In this document: positions 10,199 to 19,912 of the stretch, piece by piece | How the letters are laid out: every line of letters starts with the position of its first letter | How positions within the stretch are numbered: the stretch's first letter is position 1 | NCBI GenBank assembly: GCA_947475225.1 | Contig: CANJMQ010000005.1 | Location: forward strand, 1 to 64,000 | Origin: Bradyrhizobiaceae bacterium | GTDB taxonomy: Bacteria > Pseudomonadota > Alphaproteobacteria > Rhizobiales > Aestuariivirgaceae | Direction of reading: 5' to 3' | Length of the DNA: 64,000 bases | The notes under the pieces: model-generated | The model's database searches: none | What the model was told of the DNA's origin: nothing | What the model saw: only the letters and a program-made list of their open reading frames with translations | Made by a program: the position numbers and the translations under genes

Positions 10199-11089
10199 TT
10201 ATGTATCGGCAATCCGCGACATTGCCAGCCGTAAGTTGCCGTTTGCGGCAGCGAGAATTCTTTGCGCCGCAGCAAGATTCTTAGCACCCGCACACAGAAG
10301 AACGGCGGGCTTCACGTTGCCCCCTGCCATGTCGAGTGCCGCACCGGCCCAGGCCTCGTCCACACCCGCGATGGCTGCGACGATGCCGGCGGCGCGGTGG
10401 CGGAGCTTGGCATTGCCGGTCTCGACATTGACCATCAACCCGTCATGCACCGCACCCAGCTTGATGTGGGTGAGTGTGGACAAAAGGTTGAGTGCTGCTT
10501 TCTGGGCCGTTCCGGCGGCAAGGCGCGTCGAACCGGCGATGACTTCCGGCCCGGTGGGGAGCAGGATTTCAAGATCGGCTGCGGCGGCGAGCCTTGAGCC
10601 TGGATTGTTGACGACGGCGATGACGAAGGCGCCCTTGTCGCGTGCCCGGCTTGCGGCAGCGACGGTGAAGTGTGTGGAACCCGAGGCGGCAACCGCGATC
10701 AGCGTGTCACCCGACGCGCAGTTTTCCGCCTGGGCGAGGCCATCGGCCTCGTCATCCTCGGCTTCGGCAAGGGTGTCGAACATCGCCGCGCGCCCGCCGG
10801 CGATGAGGTAGCGGATCCTCTCCTCCGGCATGCCGAAGGTGGCGGGGAGTTCGGAACCATCCTGCACCGCAACCCGGATCGATGTGCCCGCACCGGCATA
10901 GAAAACGCGTCCGCCCGACGTGAGGCGCTGGGCAAGAATGACGGCGGCCCGGGCGATGGTCGGCGCGGCCTGCCGCACCGCGGCAATGGCACGCTCCTGC
11001 CCGCCGACCAGCGCATCGAGAATGCGCTCGTCGGGCCAGGTGTCGATGCCGAGATAGCTGCCGGATTGCTCCGTCTGCCGTTCTGCCAT
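10199..11089 (-). CDS. murQ: N-acetylmuramic acid 6-phosphate etherase
   Basis: Cleaves the lactyl ether of MurNAc-6-P to give GlcNAc-6-P and lactate. A 296-residue SIS-domain lyase with 'VFYAGAGTSIRVAVQDGSEL' and 'PATFGMPEERIRYLIAGG', matching the active-site block (catalytic Glu in DGSELP), plus 'VAASGSTHFTVAA' for phosphosugar binding. Start ATG 11089 gives the usual N-terminus (MAERQTE...); a longer open frame upstream would run through the divergent promoter and into the opposite gene, so I reject it. It heads the leftward transporter operon. Its product feeds directly into the divergent kinase/deaminase/NagA genes, which points to recycling of cell-wall amino sugars. Confidence 0.92.
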   Translation of the reverse strand: MAERQTEQSGSYLGIDTWPDERILDALVGGQERAIAAVRQAAPTIARAAVILAQRLTSGGRVFYAGAGTSIRVAVQDGSELPATFGMPEERIRYLIAGGRAAMFDTLAEAEDDEADGLAQAENCASGDTLIAVAASGSTHFTVAAASRARDKGAFVIAVVNNPGSRLAAAADLEILLPTGPEVIAGSTRLAAGTAQKAALNLLSTLTHIKLGAVHDGLMVNVETGNAKLRHRAAGIVAAIAGVDEAWAGAALDMAGGNVKPAVLLCAGAKNLAAAQRILAAANGNLRLAMSRIADT

Positions 11090-11094
11090 GGTGC

Positions 11095-11124
11095 AATAGA
11101 GAAGCGGAATGCAGGCGAGGTCAA
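11095..11124 (-). promoter_or_regulatory. Putative sigma70-type promoter of murQ
   Basis: On the minus strand TTGACC (11124-11119) is followed after 18 bp by TCTATT (11100-11095). This would start transcription at or next to the murQ ATG at 11089, giving a leaderless or nearly leaderless mRNA. The divergent gap is only 66 bp, so any regulator would control both operons from here. I see no convincing operator palindrome and no regulator gene adjoining. The -10 match is only 4 of 6. Confidence 0.3.
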
Positions 11125-11155
11125 GGTGCTTTCCCTGCCCGCCCGATTTGCTAGC

Positions 11156-12046
11156 ATGGCAAGCATGAGCACGGGACCATTCTTTCTGGGGATCGACGGC
11201 GGCGGCAGCCGCTGCCGTGCCCGGATCCGCGGCGCGGACGGCACGCTTCTGGCCGAGGCCATGGGTGGGCCTTCCAACATCTATCAGGATTTCGAGGGCG
11301 CGCTCGCCACCATCATGAACACCGCCCACGAGGCGGCGGGGAAGGTGGGACTGGCGACCGAACAGATCCACGCCGGAATGGGAATTGCCGGGATCGTGAC
11401 ATCGGTGGGGGCTGACAAGATTGTCGATGCCGCTCTGCCCTTTGCGAGCGTGACCGTCGACAATGACGCTTATGCGGCCTGCGTCGGTGCCTTCAGCGGT
11501 GGCGATGGCGGGATCGTGATCGCCGGGACGGGTTCAATCGGCTTTGCGCTGGTGGGTGGGGTGCGGCACATGGTGGGTGGCTGGGGCTTCCAGTTGGGCG
11601 ACCACGGCTCCGGCGCCTGGGTTGGCCATCATGCGGTAAGGCGCGCTGCCCTGGCGCTCGACGGGCTGCTGCAGCCGACACGGCTCATCACCGAGGTTCT
11701 CTCGCGCACCGGTGGCAACCGGCTCGACCTTTCGCGCTGGTCGGAACAAGCAAAGCCGAAGGACTATGCGCAGTTCGCGCCTCTTGTCTTCGAATGTGCC
11801 GCACAGGGCGACGTGCAGGGCATGATGATCGTGATCGAGGGGGCCGGGGCGATTTCGAATCTCGGGCGTGCGCTGCTGGCACGCGGAGCGAAGGCAATCT
11901 GTCTGCTCGGTGGACTTTCGCAGGTCTACCCGCCCTATCTCGATGCTGACGTGAAGCGGGCACTGGCCGAACCGCAGGCCGATGCGGTGGATGGCGCGAT
12001 CATGATGGCGCGGCGCGGACAGGGACTTCCGGAGCACTGGTCATGA
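11156..12046 (+). CDS. N-acetylglucosamine kinase, BadF/BadG/BcrA/BcrD ATPase family
   Basis: Phosphorylates GlcNAc (possibly also GlcN or MurNAc) with ATP. The ASKHA-fold signature is 'FLGIDGGGSRCRARIRGADG' (phosphate 1), 'VDNDAYAACVGAF' and 'GIVIAGTGSIGFAL' (phosphate 2), 'GGWGFQLGDHGSGAWVG', and 'AICLLGGLSQVYPP' (adenosine). 296 residues from ATG 11156; ATG 11165 is an equally possible start. It heads the rightward operon and overlaps the next gene by ATGA. Neighbouring SIS deaminase, nagA and murQ support the amino-sugar substrate. Confidence 0.88.
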   Translation: MASMSTGPFFLGIDGGGSRCRARIRGADGTLLAEAMGGPSNIYQDFEGALATIMNTAHEAAGKVGLATEQIHAGMGIAGIVTSVGADKIVDAALPFASVTVDNDAYAACVGAFSGGDGGIVIAGTGSIGFALVGGVRHMVGGWGFQLGDHGSGAWVGHHAVRRAALALDGLLQPTRLITEVLSRTGGNRLDLSRWSEQAKPKDYAQFAPLVFECAAQGDVQGMMIVIEGAGAISNLGRALLARGAKAICLLGGLSQVYPPYLDADVKRALAEPQADAVDGAIMMARRGQGLPEHWS

Positions 12047-13044
12047 GCCTGATGGCCATGGAGGCGGCGGAGGCCCCGCAGGCGGCGGCACGCTTCCTCG
12101 ATCACAATGCCCGTGCCCTGGCTGACCTCGGCGCCCGGTTGCGGCGCGGGGCGCCGCCGGTGGTTCTGACCTCGGCGCGCGGCAGTTCCGACAATGCGGC
12201 TGGCTATTTCAAGTATCTCTGTGAGATCGTGACAGGCGTGCCCTGTGCCTCGGTGGGGGCCTCGGTCGTTTCCGTCTATGGCGCAAGGCTGAAGGCCAAG
12301 GGTGCGCTGTGCCTCACCATCTCGCAGTCTGGCCAGAGCCCGGACATCGTGGCCCTGCAGCAGGCAGCGAAGGATGCAGGCGCGCTGTCAGTTGCCATCG
12401 TAAATGTAGAGGGCTCGCCCGCTGCACGATCGGCTGACATCTGCCTTTCCCTGCACGCTGGCGAGGAGAAGAGCGTGGCCGCTACCAAGAGCTTCATTGC
12501 CTCCTGCGTGGCGGGGGCGGCGATCGTGGCGCATTGGTCGGGTGATGCCGCCCTGCTGGCCGCGGTCGCAAGACTGCCCGAAACACTGGATCAGGCGGTG
12601 CGAGTGAACTGGTCCGGTTTCACGGCATTCGCGAAGGATGCTGCCTCGCTGTTCGTGCTCGGGCGCGGCCCGTCTTTCCCCATCGCCCAGGAAACGGCGC
12701 TGAAGCTGAAGGAAACCTGCGCACTTCACGCGGAAGCCTATTCGGTGGCTGAAGTGATGCATGGTCCGTGGGAACTGATGGTCAAGGACTTTCCCGTTCT
12801 CGTCTATGCGCCTGACGATGCGGCACGCGCCAATACGCAGGAGGCCGTCATCAAAATGCGTGGCGCCGGTGCGGACGTGCGCGTGGTGGGCGATGGGCTG
12901 CCGCTTGCACCGAGCGGTCACCCGCTGCTCGACCCCGTGAGCATGATCGCCACCGCCTATCTGGAAATCGAGCGCGTTGCCGTGTCGCTTGGCCGCAACC
13001 CGGACCGGCCGCACCTTCTCAAGAAAGTGACGGTGACCACGTGA
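12043..13044 (+). CDS. SIS-domain glucosamine-6-phosphate deaminase (NagB-II type)
   Basis: Predicted to convert GlcN-6-P to fructose-6-P and ammonia. 333 residues with two SIS domains homologous to the isomerase half of GlmS but no N-terminal glutaminase domain. Visible motifs are 'TSARGSSDNAAGYFKY', 'CLTISQSGQSPDIVALQQAA', 'EEKSVAATKSF', 'LGRGPSFPIAQETALKLKET' and 'HGPWELM'. The C-terminal 'RPHLLKKVTVTT' matches the usual DxPRxLxKxVTxT ending. It overlaps the kinase (ATGA) and nagA (TGATG). An AgaS-like role is the main alternative. Confidence 0.87.
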   Translation: MSLMAMEAAEAPQAAARFLDHNARALADLGARLRRGAPPVVLTSARGSSDNAAGYFKYLCEIVTGVPCASVGASVVSVYGARLKAKGALCLTISQSGQSPDIVALQQAAKDAGALSVAIVNVEGSPAARSADICLSLHAGEEKSVAATKSFIASCVAGAAIVAHWSGDAALLAAVARLPETLDQAVRVNWSGFTAFAKDAASLFVLGRGPSFPIAQETALKLKETCALHAEAYSVAEVMHGPWELMVKDFPVLVYAPDDAARANTQEAVIKMRGAGADVRVVGDGLPLAPSGHPLLDPVSMIATAYLEIERVAVSLGRNPDRPHLLKKVTVTT

Positions 13045-14174
13045 TGGCCACTGCACTGACCGGCGCGCGCATCTTCACCGGCGAGCACGTCCTCGAAAAC
13101 CACGCCGTGGTGATCGATGGCATGCGTATCACCGAGGTGGTGTCCGACGCAAAGACCGGCGGCGCCACGCGCCGCGACCTTGGCGGCGGGCTGTTGGTTC
13201 CGGGCTTCATCGACGTGCAGGTGAATGGCGGCGGCGGGGCACTGCTGAACGATGACCCGAGCGTCGAGACGGTGCGCACCATCGCCACCTCCCACCGCCG
13301 CTTTGGCACGGTGGGAATGCTGCTGACGGTGATCACCGATGCTCCACAGGTCATCGCCAAGGCGGTGGGGAGTGTTGCCCGCGCCATGGCAGAAGGTGTT
13401 CCCGGCGTGCTCGGCATCCACATCGAGGGACCCTTCCTCGACGTGGCGCGCAAGGGAGCCCATGCGGCGCGCTTCATCCGCGAGATGGAAGAGGCCGATG
13501 CCGATGAGATCGCCGGCTTTGCGCGGCAGTGCCCGGTGATGCTGACGCTGGCACCCAACCGCGTGCGGCCAGCCCTGGTGCAGCGGCTGACAGAGGCCGG
13601 CGTGATGGTCAGCCTTGGGCATGCCGATGCGAGCTTTGTGGAGGCAAGACAGGCGCTGGACGCCGGGGCGCGATCGGTGACCCATCTCTACAACGCCATG
13701 AGCCAGCTGAGCGGGCGGGAGCCCGGCATGGTGGGCGCAGCACTCTCCGACCCCGAATGCTATGTCGGCATCATCGCCGACGGGCACCATGTGCATGACG
13801 CCGCGCTGCGGGTGGCCTTCGCGGCCAAGCCAGCCTCGCGCATGATGCTGATCACCGATGCCATGCCGACGGCGGCAGGCGGGCCGGACCGCTTCGAGCT
13901 ATTGGGCAGTACCGTGACGCGCAGCAAGGGCCGGCTCTCACTCGCGGACGGGACCCTCGCCGGCTCCGACCTCACCATGGATGCGGCGGTGCGCCTTTGC
14001 GTGAATAGGCTCGGGCTCGACCTTGCGACGGTCCTGCGCATGGCATCACTGAACCCGGCCAGTTTCCTGCGGCGTGAGCATGAGCTGGGCCGCATTGCGC
14101 CGGGGCATCTTGCCAGCCTGGTGCTGCTCGGCGAAGACTTGACGGTCAAGGCAACATGGATTGACGGAAGATGA
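13044..14174 (+). CDS. nagA: N-acetylglucosamine-6-phosphate deacetylase
   Basis: Removes acetate from GlcNAc-6-P to give GlcN-6-P, the substrate of the gene before it. 376-residue amidohydrolase. Signatures: 'GFIDVQVNGGGGALLNDDP', 'GIHIEGPFLD' (metal Glu), 'VSLGHADA' and 'THLYNAMSQLSGREPG' (metal His residues), 'IADGHHVHDAALR', and 'ITDAMPTAAG' (catalytic Asp). ATG 13044 overlaps the preceding TGA by one base; GTG 13041 is a possible alternative. It overlaps the next gene by ATGA. Confidence 0.95.
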   Translation: MATALTGARIFTGEHVLENHAVVIDGMRITEVVSDAKTGGATRRDLGGGLLVPGFIDVQVNGGGGALLNDDPSVETVRTIATSHRRFGTVGMLLTVITDAPQVIAKAVGSVARAMAEGVPGVLGIHIEGPFLDVARKGAHAARFIREMEEADADEIAGFARQCPVMLTLAPNRVRPALVQRLTEAGVMVSLGHADASFVEARQALDAGARSVTHLYNAMSQLSGREPGMVGAALSDPECYVGIIADGHHVHDAALRVAFAAKPASRMMLITDAMPTAAGGPDRFELLGSTVTRSKGRLSLADGTLAGSDLTMDAAVRLCVNRLGLDLATVLRMASLNPASFLRREHELGRIAPGHLASLVLLGEDLTVKATWIDGR

Positions 14175-15235
14175 AAGACATCAGGGTGCTTGTCGTCGGA
14201 CTCGGCAACATGGGACTGAGCCATGCGCGTGCGTATCAGTCGATCGACGGCTTCGAGATCGCCGGCCTGTGCAGCCGCAACATCGGCGAGCGGGAGGATC
14301 TGACGGCAGAATTCCCCGGCGTGCCAAAGTTCAACGACTTTGCCGAAGCGCTTGCCGCGGTGAAACCCGATGCGGTCTCGATCAACACATGGCCGGACAC
14401 CCACGCCGCCTTTGCACGCATGGCGCTGGAAGCAGGTGCGCATGTGTTCATCGAAAAGCCGCTGGCCGACACCGTTGCGGAGGCCGAGCAGATCGCGGCG
14501 TTGGCCAGGCACAAGGGGCTGAAGCTGGTGATCGGCTATATCCTGCGCGTTCACCCGTCATGGGTGAAGTTCGTGGAGGTGGGGCGCTCGCTGGGCAAGC
14601 CGCTGGTGATGCGCATGAACCTCAACCAGCAGTCCTCCGGCGCACAATGGCAGGTGCACCGGCATCTGATGAATTCGATCAGCCCGATCGTTGACTGCGG
14701 CGTGCATTATGTGGACGTGATGTGCCAGGTGACGGGCGCCAAGCCGGTGAGCGTGCATGCCGTGGGTGCGCGGCTAACCTCGGAGATCGACGCGAAGATG
14801 TATAATTACGGGCACCTGCACGTCACCTTCGATGATGGCTCAGTGGGCTGGTACGAAGCCGGCTGGGGCCCGATGATGAGTGAGACAGCCTTCTTCGTGA
14901 AGGACATGATTGGCCCCAGGGGCTCGGTTTCCATCGCCATGGAGGAATCCAAGACCCAGTCGGCGGATGTCGACAGTCATACCAAGACGTCAGCGCTGCG
15001 CGTGCACCATGCGCTGCTGAACGCTGAGGGCGGATTTGCAAGGCCGGACGACATCATCCGCATGGATGACGAGCCGGGGCACCAGGAATTATGCCGGAGA
15101 GAACAACTCCTGTTCCTTGATGCGATCCGCAATAACCGGGACATGGATGCCCATGTGCACGACGCCATCAATTCGCTGCGAATTGTGCTGGCCGCCGACC
15201 ACAGCGTGAGGACGGGCGAGGTGGTGAGGCTTTGA
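14171..15235 (+). CDS. Gfo/Idh/MocA-family NAD(P)-dependent oxidoreductase
   Basis: A 354-residue sugar dehydrogenase-like protein. The N-terminal Rossmann domain is 'VLVVGLGNMGLSHARAYQSI' and the family lysine block is 'HVFIEKPLADTVAEAEQIAA'. The C-terminal substrate domain has 'DCGVHYVDVMCQVTG' containing the usual Asp/His pair. Translationally coupled to nagA (ATGA) and to the following phosphatase (TTGA). In this operon it may oxidise an amino sugar or derived sugar; the substrate cannot be read from the sequence. Confidence 0.87.
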   Translation: MKDIRVLVVGLGNMGLSHARAYQSIDGFEIAGLCSRNIGEREDLTAEFPGVPKFNDFAEALAAVKPDAVSINTWPDTHAAFARMALEAGAHVFIEKPLADTVAEAEQIAALARHKGLKLVIGYILRVHPSWVKFVEVGRSLGKPLVMRMNLNQQSSGAQWQVHRHLMNSISPIVDCGVHYVDVMCQVTGAKPVSVHAVGARLTSEIDAKMYNYGHLHVTFDDGSVGWYEAGWGPMMSETAFFVKDMIGPRGSVSIAMEESKTQSADVDSHTKTSALRVHHALLNAEGGFARPDDIIRMDDEPGHQELCRREQLLFLDAIRNNRDMDAHVHDAINSLRIVLAADHSVRTGEVVRL

Positions 15236-16092
15236 GGCTCATCGGCGCGGTGAGCGAGGGCAGCGGTGCGGTGAACGAGGATGGCTTCGGCTGGCTCGGC
15301 ACGCCCGAAGATGTTTCCGCGGCATGGATATTCGATGGCGTGACCGGCATCAATGAACGCAACTATTTCGGCGAGGGCACAGATGCGCGCTGGCTGGTTT
15401 CCCGCGCACATGCGCGCCTCACGGCACTTGCCGCAAGCAGCATGCAACCTGGCGTGATTCTGAAAGAGCTGGTCTCAGGCCTTATCGCAGACTTTTCGGC
15501 AGCAACGGAGGCAGTCGAGCTACCGGGCGACTATGACCCGCCGGCGGCCTGCCTCATCCTTGTGAAGCGTTATGGAGACAGCTGGCAGGCGCTGCGGCTG
15601 GGCGATTCATGCCTGCTGGCGCGCGATGGCGATGGCGGCCATCGCATCCATGCCGCCTCCCCCAACAACCAGCTTGACCACTGGCTCACTCGCGAGGTGC
15701 GCAAGCGGCGTGGCGCAGGCGTCCTCGACATCAAGGCGCTGCTGGCCGAATTCGCGCCGCAACTGAAGCAGGGCCGCGCCCGGCGCAACCGGCCCGATGG
15801 CTATTCGATCCTGGAGGCAAGCCGTGATGCACTGGCGATGCCGGAGATCATCGACCTGGGCATGCCGACTGAGATACTGCTCTGCACCGACGGCTACTAC
15901 AGGGCGGTCGACCACTATGGACTGCACAACAACGCGGGCCTGATCGATGCCAGCGTTGAGGGTGTTGAGCGCGTGCTCGTCACTTTGCGCGAAGCCGAGG
16001 CAGCCGACCCCGACTGCCTGCGCCATCCACGCTTCAAGCCTGCAGATGATGCCACGGCGGTGATGCTGGCCAAGGACCTCAACCATTTCTAG
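15232..16092 (+). CDS. PP2C-family protein phosphatase
   Basis: 286 residues with the metal-dependent phosphatase motifs in order: 'GAVSEGSGAVNEDGFGW' (motif 1, metal Asp), 'AAWIFDGVTGINE' (motif 2, DGxxG), 'ALRLGDSCLLARDG', 'EILLCTDGYYRAVDHYG' (DG metal site) and 'PADDATAVMLAKD' (final DD). No membrane segment or sensor domain is seen. The start is taken at TTG 15232, which overlaps the preceding TGA (TTGA) and keeps the first beta strand; GTG 15250 is the alternative. A Ser/Thr phosphatase as last gene of an amino-sugar operon is unusual. A small-molecule phosphatase role is possible. Confidence 0.8.
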   Translation: MRLIGAVSEGSGAVNEDGFGWLGTPEDVSAAWIFDGVTGINERNYFGEGTDARWLVSRAHARLTALAASSMQPGVILKELVSGLIADFSAATEAVELPGDYDPPAACLILVKRYGDSWQALRLGDSCLLARDGDGGHRIHAASPNNQLDHWLTREVRKRRGAGVLDIKALLAEFAPQLKQGRARRNRPDGYSILEASRDALAMPEIIDLGMPTEILLCTDGYYRAVDHYGLHNNAGLIDASVEGVERVLVTLREAEAADPDCLRHPRFKPADDATAVMLAKDLNHF

Positions 16093-16107
16093 CGATTTGA
16101 CGACAAG

Positions 16108-16127
16108 ACCCGCCTGCGGGTTGCTTT
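16108..16127 (+). terminator. Weak terminator-like hairpin after the amino-sugar operon
   Basis: ACCCGC and GCGGGT pair around a very short loop 15 bp after the phosphatase stop, followed by TGCTTTC. The stem is short and the T-run is interrupted, so this is a tentative call. Confidence 0.35.
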
Positions 16128-16186
16128 CGGGCCCAAAGGCGCTCTAATCCGCCCGTCGTGCGACTCACATCATGCCAGAGGTTCAG

Positions 16187-17410
16187 ATGCACAAGCTCTT
16201 CAAGGTTGCCTCACTCGCCCTCCTCATCGCCGTGGCGGCGGGCGGGGCCAGGGCTGCCGACGTCGAGAACACGCCCACCTTCAAGGCCAGTGCACTGCTG
16301 GGATCGGAGGTTCAGGGGCCGGGCTACAAGGTGGCCCAGAGTGTGCCCAGCGATGGCTATGTAAGGATCTACACGCTGCAAACACCGTGGGGACCGGTGG
16401 CCGTGCATGGCGACCACCGCCTGCAGACGCGCATCAAGGAACTCGCCGCCATCGATGCGATGGAGCGCACTTCAGATTCAAAGGAATTCGGCGATGCACT
16501 GGTTCAAGCGGGACTGAAGCCCGTGCAATTTGCCGGCAAGCTGGTGACGAATCCGGTCGATACGGTGAAGAACACAGTATCGGGCGTCGGCAATCTCTTC
16601 AATTCCATTGGCTCCGGCATCCGTAACATGGGCAAGACGCAGGAGAATGCGGTGCAGTCCATCACAGGAGCTGCCAAGCAGCGGCGCCTGATCGCCTACA
16701 ACTATGGTGTCGACCCCTATTCGCAGTTTCCGCCGCTGAAGCAGAAACTGGACCAGATGTCGAATGCAGCGGCAGCTGGCGGACTTGTGGTGACGGGAGC
16801 ATTCATCGCGATCCCCGGGGCGGCCGGCACCATCATTTCCAACGTCTCGACGGCAGGCACCCTCAACGACATGGTCCGTGATTATTCGGCGGCGCAACTT
16901 CTCGACATGAACCGCAAGTCGCTTCTGAAAATGGGCGTATCGCCCGCCATTGTGGAGGCGCTGCTCGCCAATCCGAATTACACGCCCACCGACATGACGG
17001 CGATGACCGGCGCCCTGAGTGGAATGGGGAAACTACGGAACCTCGATGCGCTGCTCAGCCTCGCTTCGCAGGTTGCCAACCGCGATGATGCCGAATTCAT
17101 GCGCTGGCGCATTGAGCTGATGGCCTCCTACCAGCAGAAGATGAAGTCCATCACTGGCTTCATGGCCATCGCCGGCGTGCCGCTGCCGATGGCGACGACG
17201 CGCGACAATGGCCTCCTCGGCGTTTTCCCGATGGATGCGCTGTCGTGGACGGCGAGCACCAGCCAGTCCATCACCGCGATCACCCAGGCGGCGCGCGCCC
17301 AGGGCATTTCCGGTCCGCTGAACCTGGTGATCACCGGAACGGCAACACCGCTGGCCCAGAAGCAACTGGCAAAACTCGGCTGGAGCGTGCAGCAGCAGGC
17401 CTTCAACTAG
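16187..17410 (+). CDS. Secreted protein of unknown function
   Basis: 407 residues from ATG 16187, which follows an AGAGGT ribosome-binding site; an ATG at 16172 would add five residues before the signal peptide. The signal peptide 'MHKLFKVASLALLIAVAAGG' ends near ARA/ADVENTP. The mature part contains a hydrophobic Gly/Ala-rich stretch, 'AAAGGLVVTGAFIAIPGAAG', that might insert in a membrane, then a Ser/Thr- and Gln-rich C-terminus. I do not recognise a catalytic motif. It is single, between the amino-sugar operon and tex, with its 3' end four bases from the tex stop. Confidence 0.7.
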   Translation: MHKLFKVASLALLIAVAAGGARAADVENTPTFKASALLGSEVQGPGYKVAQSVPSDGYVRIYTLQTPWGPVAVHGDHRLQTRIKELAAIDAMERTSDSKEFGDALVQAGLKPVQFAGKLVTNPVDTVKNTVSGVGNLFNSIGSGIRNMGKTQENAVQSITGAAKQRRLIAYNYGVDPYSQFPPLKQKLDQMSNAAAAGGLVVTGAFIAIPGAAGTIISNVSTAGTLNDMVRDYSAAQLLDMNRKSLLKMGVSPAIVEALLANPNYTPTDMTAMTGALSGMGKLRNLDALLSLASQVANRDDAEFMRWRIELMASYQQKMKSITGFMAIAGVPLPMATTRDNGLLGVFPMDALSWTASTSQSITAITQAARAQGISGPLNLVITGTATPLAQKQLAKLGWSVQQQAFN

Positions 17411-17414
17411 GAGT

Positions 17415-19745
17415 TCAGCGCGGCTCGCCCTTGCGCTGCATGGCAGCGAGCAGCGCCGCACCAAGGCTGCTGCTCTGCACCGGCTCCACGGGCTTTGATG
17501 TGCCGAACCTGGCAACCTGCTTGCCGCCCTTCGACTCCGCCTGATTGTCACGCGACAGGCGCTGATCGCGCGCTGATTCACCGCCGTCCTTGCGCATGGT
17601 CAGACCAATGCGCTTGCGCGCCACGTCCACCTCGACGACGCGAACGCGAACAATATCGCCCGCCTTCACCACCTCATGCGGGTCCTTCACGAAGCGATCG
17701 GCCAGTTGGCTGACATGCACAAGTCCATCCTGGTGGACGCCGATGTCGACGAAGGCGCCAAACGCCGCAACGTTGGTGACCGTGCCTTCAAGCTGCATGC
17801 CGGGCTTGAGGTCCTTGAGCGTCTCGATCCCGTCGGTGAAGGTTGCGGTCTTGAAGCCGGGCCGAGGATCGCGACCAGGCTTTTCAAGTTCGGCGAGAAT
17901 ATCCTTCACGGTGGGCAGGCCGAAACTCTCACTGACGAAATCCTGCGGCGTCAGGGCCCGCAGCTTGGCGGTGTCGCCCATCAGGCTGCGGATGTCGCGG
18001 CCACAGGACTCGACGATCCTGCGAACGACACCATAGGCTTCCGGGTGGACCGCCGAGGCATCGAGCGGCTCCTCGCCGTCGCGGATCCTCAGGAAGCCCG
18101 CCGACTGCTGGAAGGCCTTCGGGCCGAGGCGGGTGACTTTCAGCAATTCCTGGCGTGACGTGAAGGCGCCGTTGGCGTGGCGGTGCTCGACAATCGCTTC
18201 GGCAAGCCCCGGGCCAAGGCCCGAGACATAGGCGAGCAGCGGTGCCGAGGCGGTGTTGAGGTCGACGCCGACCGCATTGACCGCGTCCTCGACAACCGCC
18301 CCGAGCGAGCGGCCAAGCTGGTACTGATCGACGTCATGCTGGTACTGGCCGACGCCGATCGACTTGGGTTCGATCTTCACCAGTTCGGCCAATGGGTCCT
18401 GCAGGCGGCGGGCGATGGAGACCGCACCGCGCAGCGAAACATCGAGATCGGGGAATTCGCGCGCTGCGAGTTCGGAGGCCGAGTAGACTGAGGCACCGGC
18501 TTCCGAGACGATGACCTTGGTGGGGACCTTTGCGTCCTTCGGGAGCAGCAACAGCGCATCGGCCACGAAGCGCTCGGTCTCACGGCTCGCCGTGCCGTTG
18601 CCGATGGCGATGAGATCAACCCCGTGCTGAATGACGAGGCGAAGCAGGCTCGCCTGCGCGCCACGCAGGTCGTTTTTCGGCTGGAAAGGATAGAGCGTAT
18701 CGGTGGCACACAGCTTGCCGGTGGCATCGACCACCGCGGCCTTCACGCCGGTGCGGATGCCGGGGTCAAGTCCGAGGATCGCGCGCGACCCGGCAGGAGC
18801 GGCGAGCAGAAGGTCCTTGAGGTTTCGCGCAAAGACGGCAATCGCTTCCTCCTGGGCCTGGTTCCGGAGAGTGCCAAGGAGATCGATCATCATGGTGATC
18901 GACAGCTTGACCCGCCATGTCCAGTCGGCGACCCCGCGCAGCCACCTGTCGCCCGGTGCCGTGCCGCGAATGCCGATGGCATTGGCGATGAACTGACCTG
19001 CCCGAGCCGGGCCTGTTTCCGGATCGGGCGCAATATCGAGAGACACCACCTCCTCTTTCGAGGCGCGCAGCATGGCGAGCGCACGGTGCGAGGGCACGGA
19101 GCGCCAGGGCTCCTTATGGTCAAAGTAATCGGAGAACTTGGCGCCCTTTTCCTCCTGGCCGACCACAACCTTGGAGGTGAGGAAAGCCTCTGCCTTCATG
19201 AAGGCACGCAGTTCGCCAAGCAGAGTGGCATTTTCGGCGAGGCGTTCCATCAGGATGTCACGTGCGCCGTCAAGGGTCTCCTTCGCCGTCTTGACGTTTT
19301 CGGAAATGTAGGAGGCGGCGAGGGCTTCGGGTTCTGCCGCGCGATCGGCGAGGATTGCGTCGATCAGCGGCTCTAGGCCGTTCTCACGGGCGATCATCGC
19401 CTTGGTGCGACGCTTCGGCTTATAGGGGAGGTAGATGTCCTCGAGCTCAGACTTGGTTCTGGCGAGCGCCAGCAAGCGGGCGAGTTCATCATTGAGCTTG
19501 CCCTGCGAACGAATCGAATCGACGATGGCCTTGCGTCGATCCTCCATCTCACGGAGATAGACGAGGCGTTCGGACAGCTTGCGCAACTGCGTATCATCTA
19601 GACCGCCAGTCGCTTCCTTCCGGTAACGGGCGACGAACGGGACGGTTGCACCCTCGTCGAGCAGGCTGGCGGCGGCCAAAACCTGCCTGGGCTGCGCACC
19701 GATTTCCTCTGCGATGGTTTCGAAGATCTGTGCTGAACTGTCCAA
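17415..19745 (-). CDS. tex: Tex-family RNA-binding transcription accessory protein
   Basis: 776 residues, full length for Tex. It has the N-terminal helical region ('[20 protein letters not shown]'), the YqgF/RNase H-like domain ('[20 protein letters not shown]'), helix-hairpin-helix repeats ('[20 protein letters not shown]') and the C-terminal S1 domain ('[20 protein letters not shown]'). The start is TTG 19745, since the next in-frame ATG would remove part of the conserved N-terminus, and a GAGAGA lies upstream. Tex is thought to act in transcription and RNA handling. It is divergent from gspO, with 167 bp between. Confidence 0.95.
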   Translation of the reverse strand: MDSSAQIFETIAEEIGAQPRQVLAAASLLDEGATVPFVARYRKEATGGLDDTQLRKLSERLVYLREMEDRRKAIVDSIRSQGKLNDELARLLALARTKSELEDIYLPYKPKRRTKAMIARENGLEPLIDAILADRAAEPEALAASYISENVKTAKETLDGARDILMERLAENATLLGELRAFMKAEAFLTSKVVVGQEEKGAKFSDYFDHKEPWRSVPSHRALAMLRASKEEVVSLDIAPDPETGPARAGQFIANAIGIRGTAPGDRWLRGVADWTWRVKLSITMMIDLLGTLRNQAQEEAIAVFARNLKDLLLAAPAGSRAILGLDPGIRTGVKAAVVDATGKLCATDTLYPFQPKNDLRGAQASLLRLVIQHGVDLIAIGNGTASRETERFVADALLLLPKDAKVPTKVIVSEAGASVYSASELAAREFPDLDVSLRGAVSIARRLQDPLAELVKIEPKSIGVGQYQHDVDQYQLGRSLGAVVEDAVNAVGVDLNTASAPLLAYVSGLGPGLAEAIVEHRHANGAFTSRQELLKVTRLGPKAFQQSAGFLRIRDGEEPLDASAVHPEAYGVVRRIVESCGRDIRSLMGDTAKLRALTPQDFVSESFGLPTVKDILAELEKPGRDPRPGFKTATFTDGIETLKDLKPGMQLEGTVTNVAAFGAFVDIGVHQDGLVHVSQLADRFVKDPHEVVKAGDIVRVRVVEVDVARKRIGLTMRKDGGESARDQRLSRDNQAESKGGKQVARFGTSKPVEPVQSSSLGAALLAAMQRKGEPR

Positions 19746-19912
19746 AATTGTCTCTCGTCAAGCGCCCGGGATTCGAGTCCCATGCAACTGTCCTGCCGGT
19801 GGGGGCTTCGGGGGTCAAGACATGAAGATATCTGTGGATTGCGGAACTCTGAACTCTCTCTCAAGCTGCTTCGCTGAGCGCGCCATTTCCTTTTTCCTGC
19901 GGCTCGTTCAAG

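Noticed and set aside
19767-19783. T-arm-like sequence (CGGGATTCGAGTCCC) suggesting a tRNA end
   Set aside because: The stem does not pair correctly around the loop and no acceptor, D or anticodon arms surround it; it lies at the tex start.
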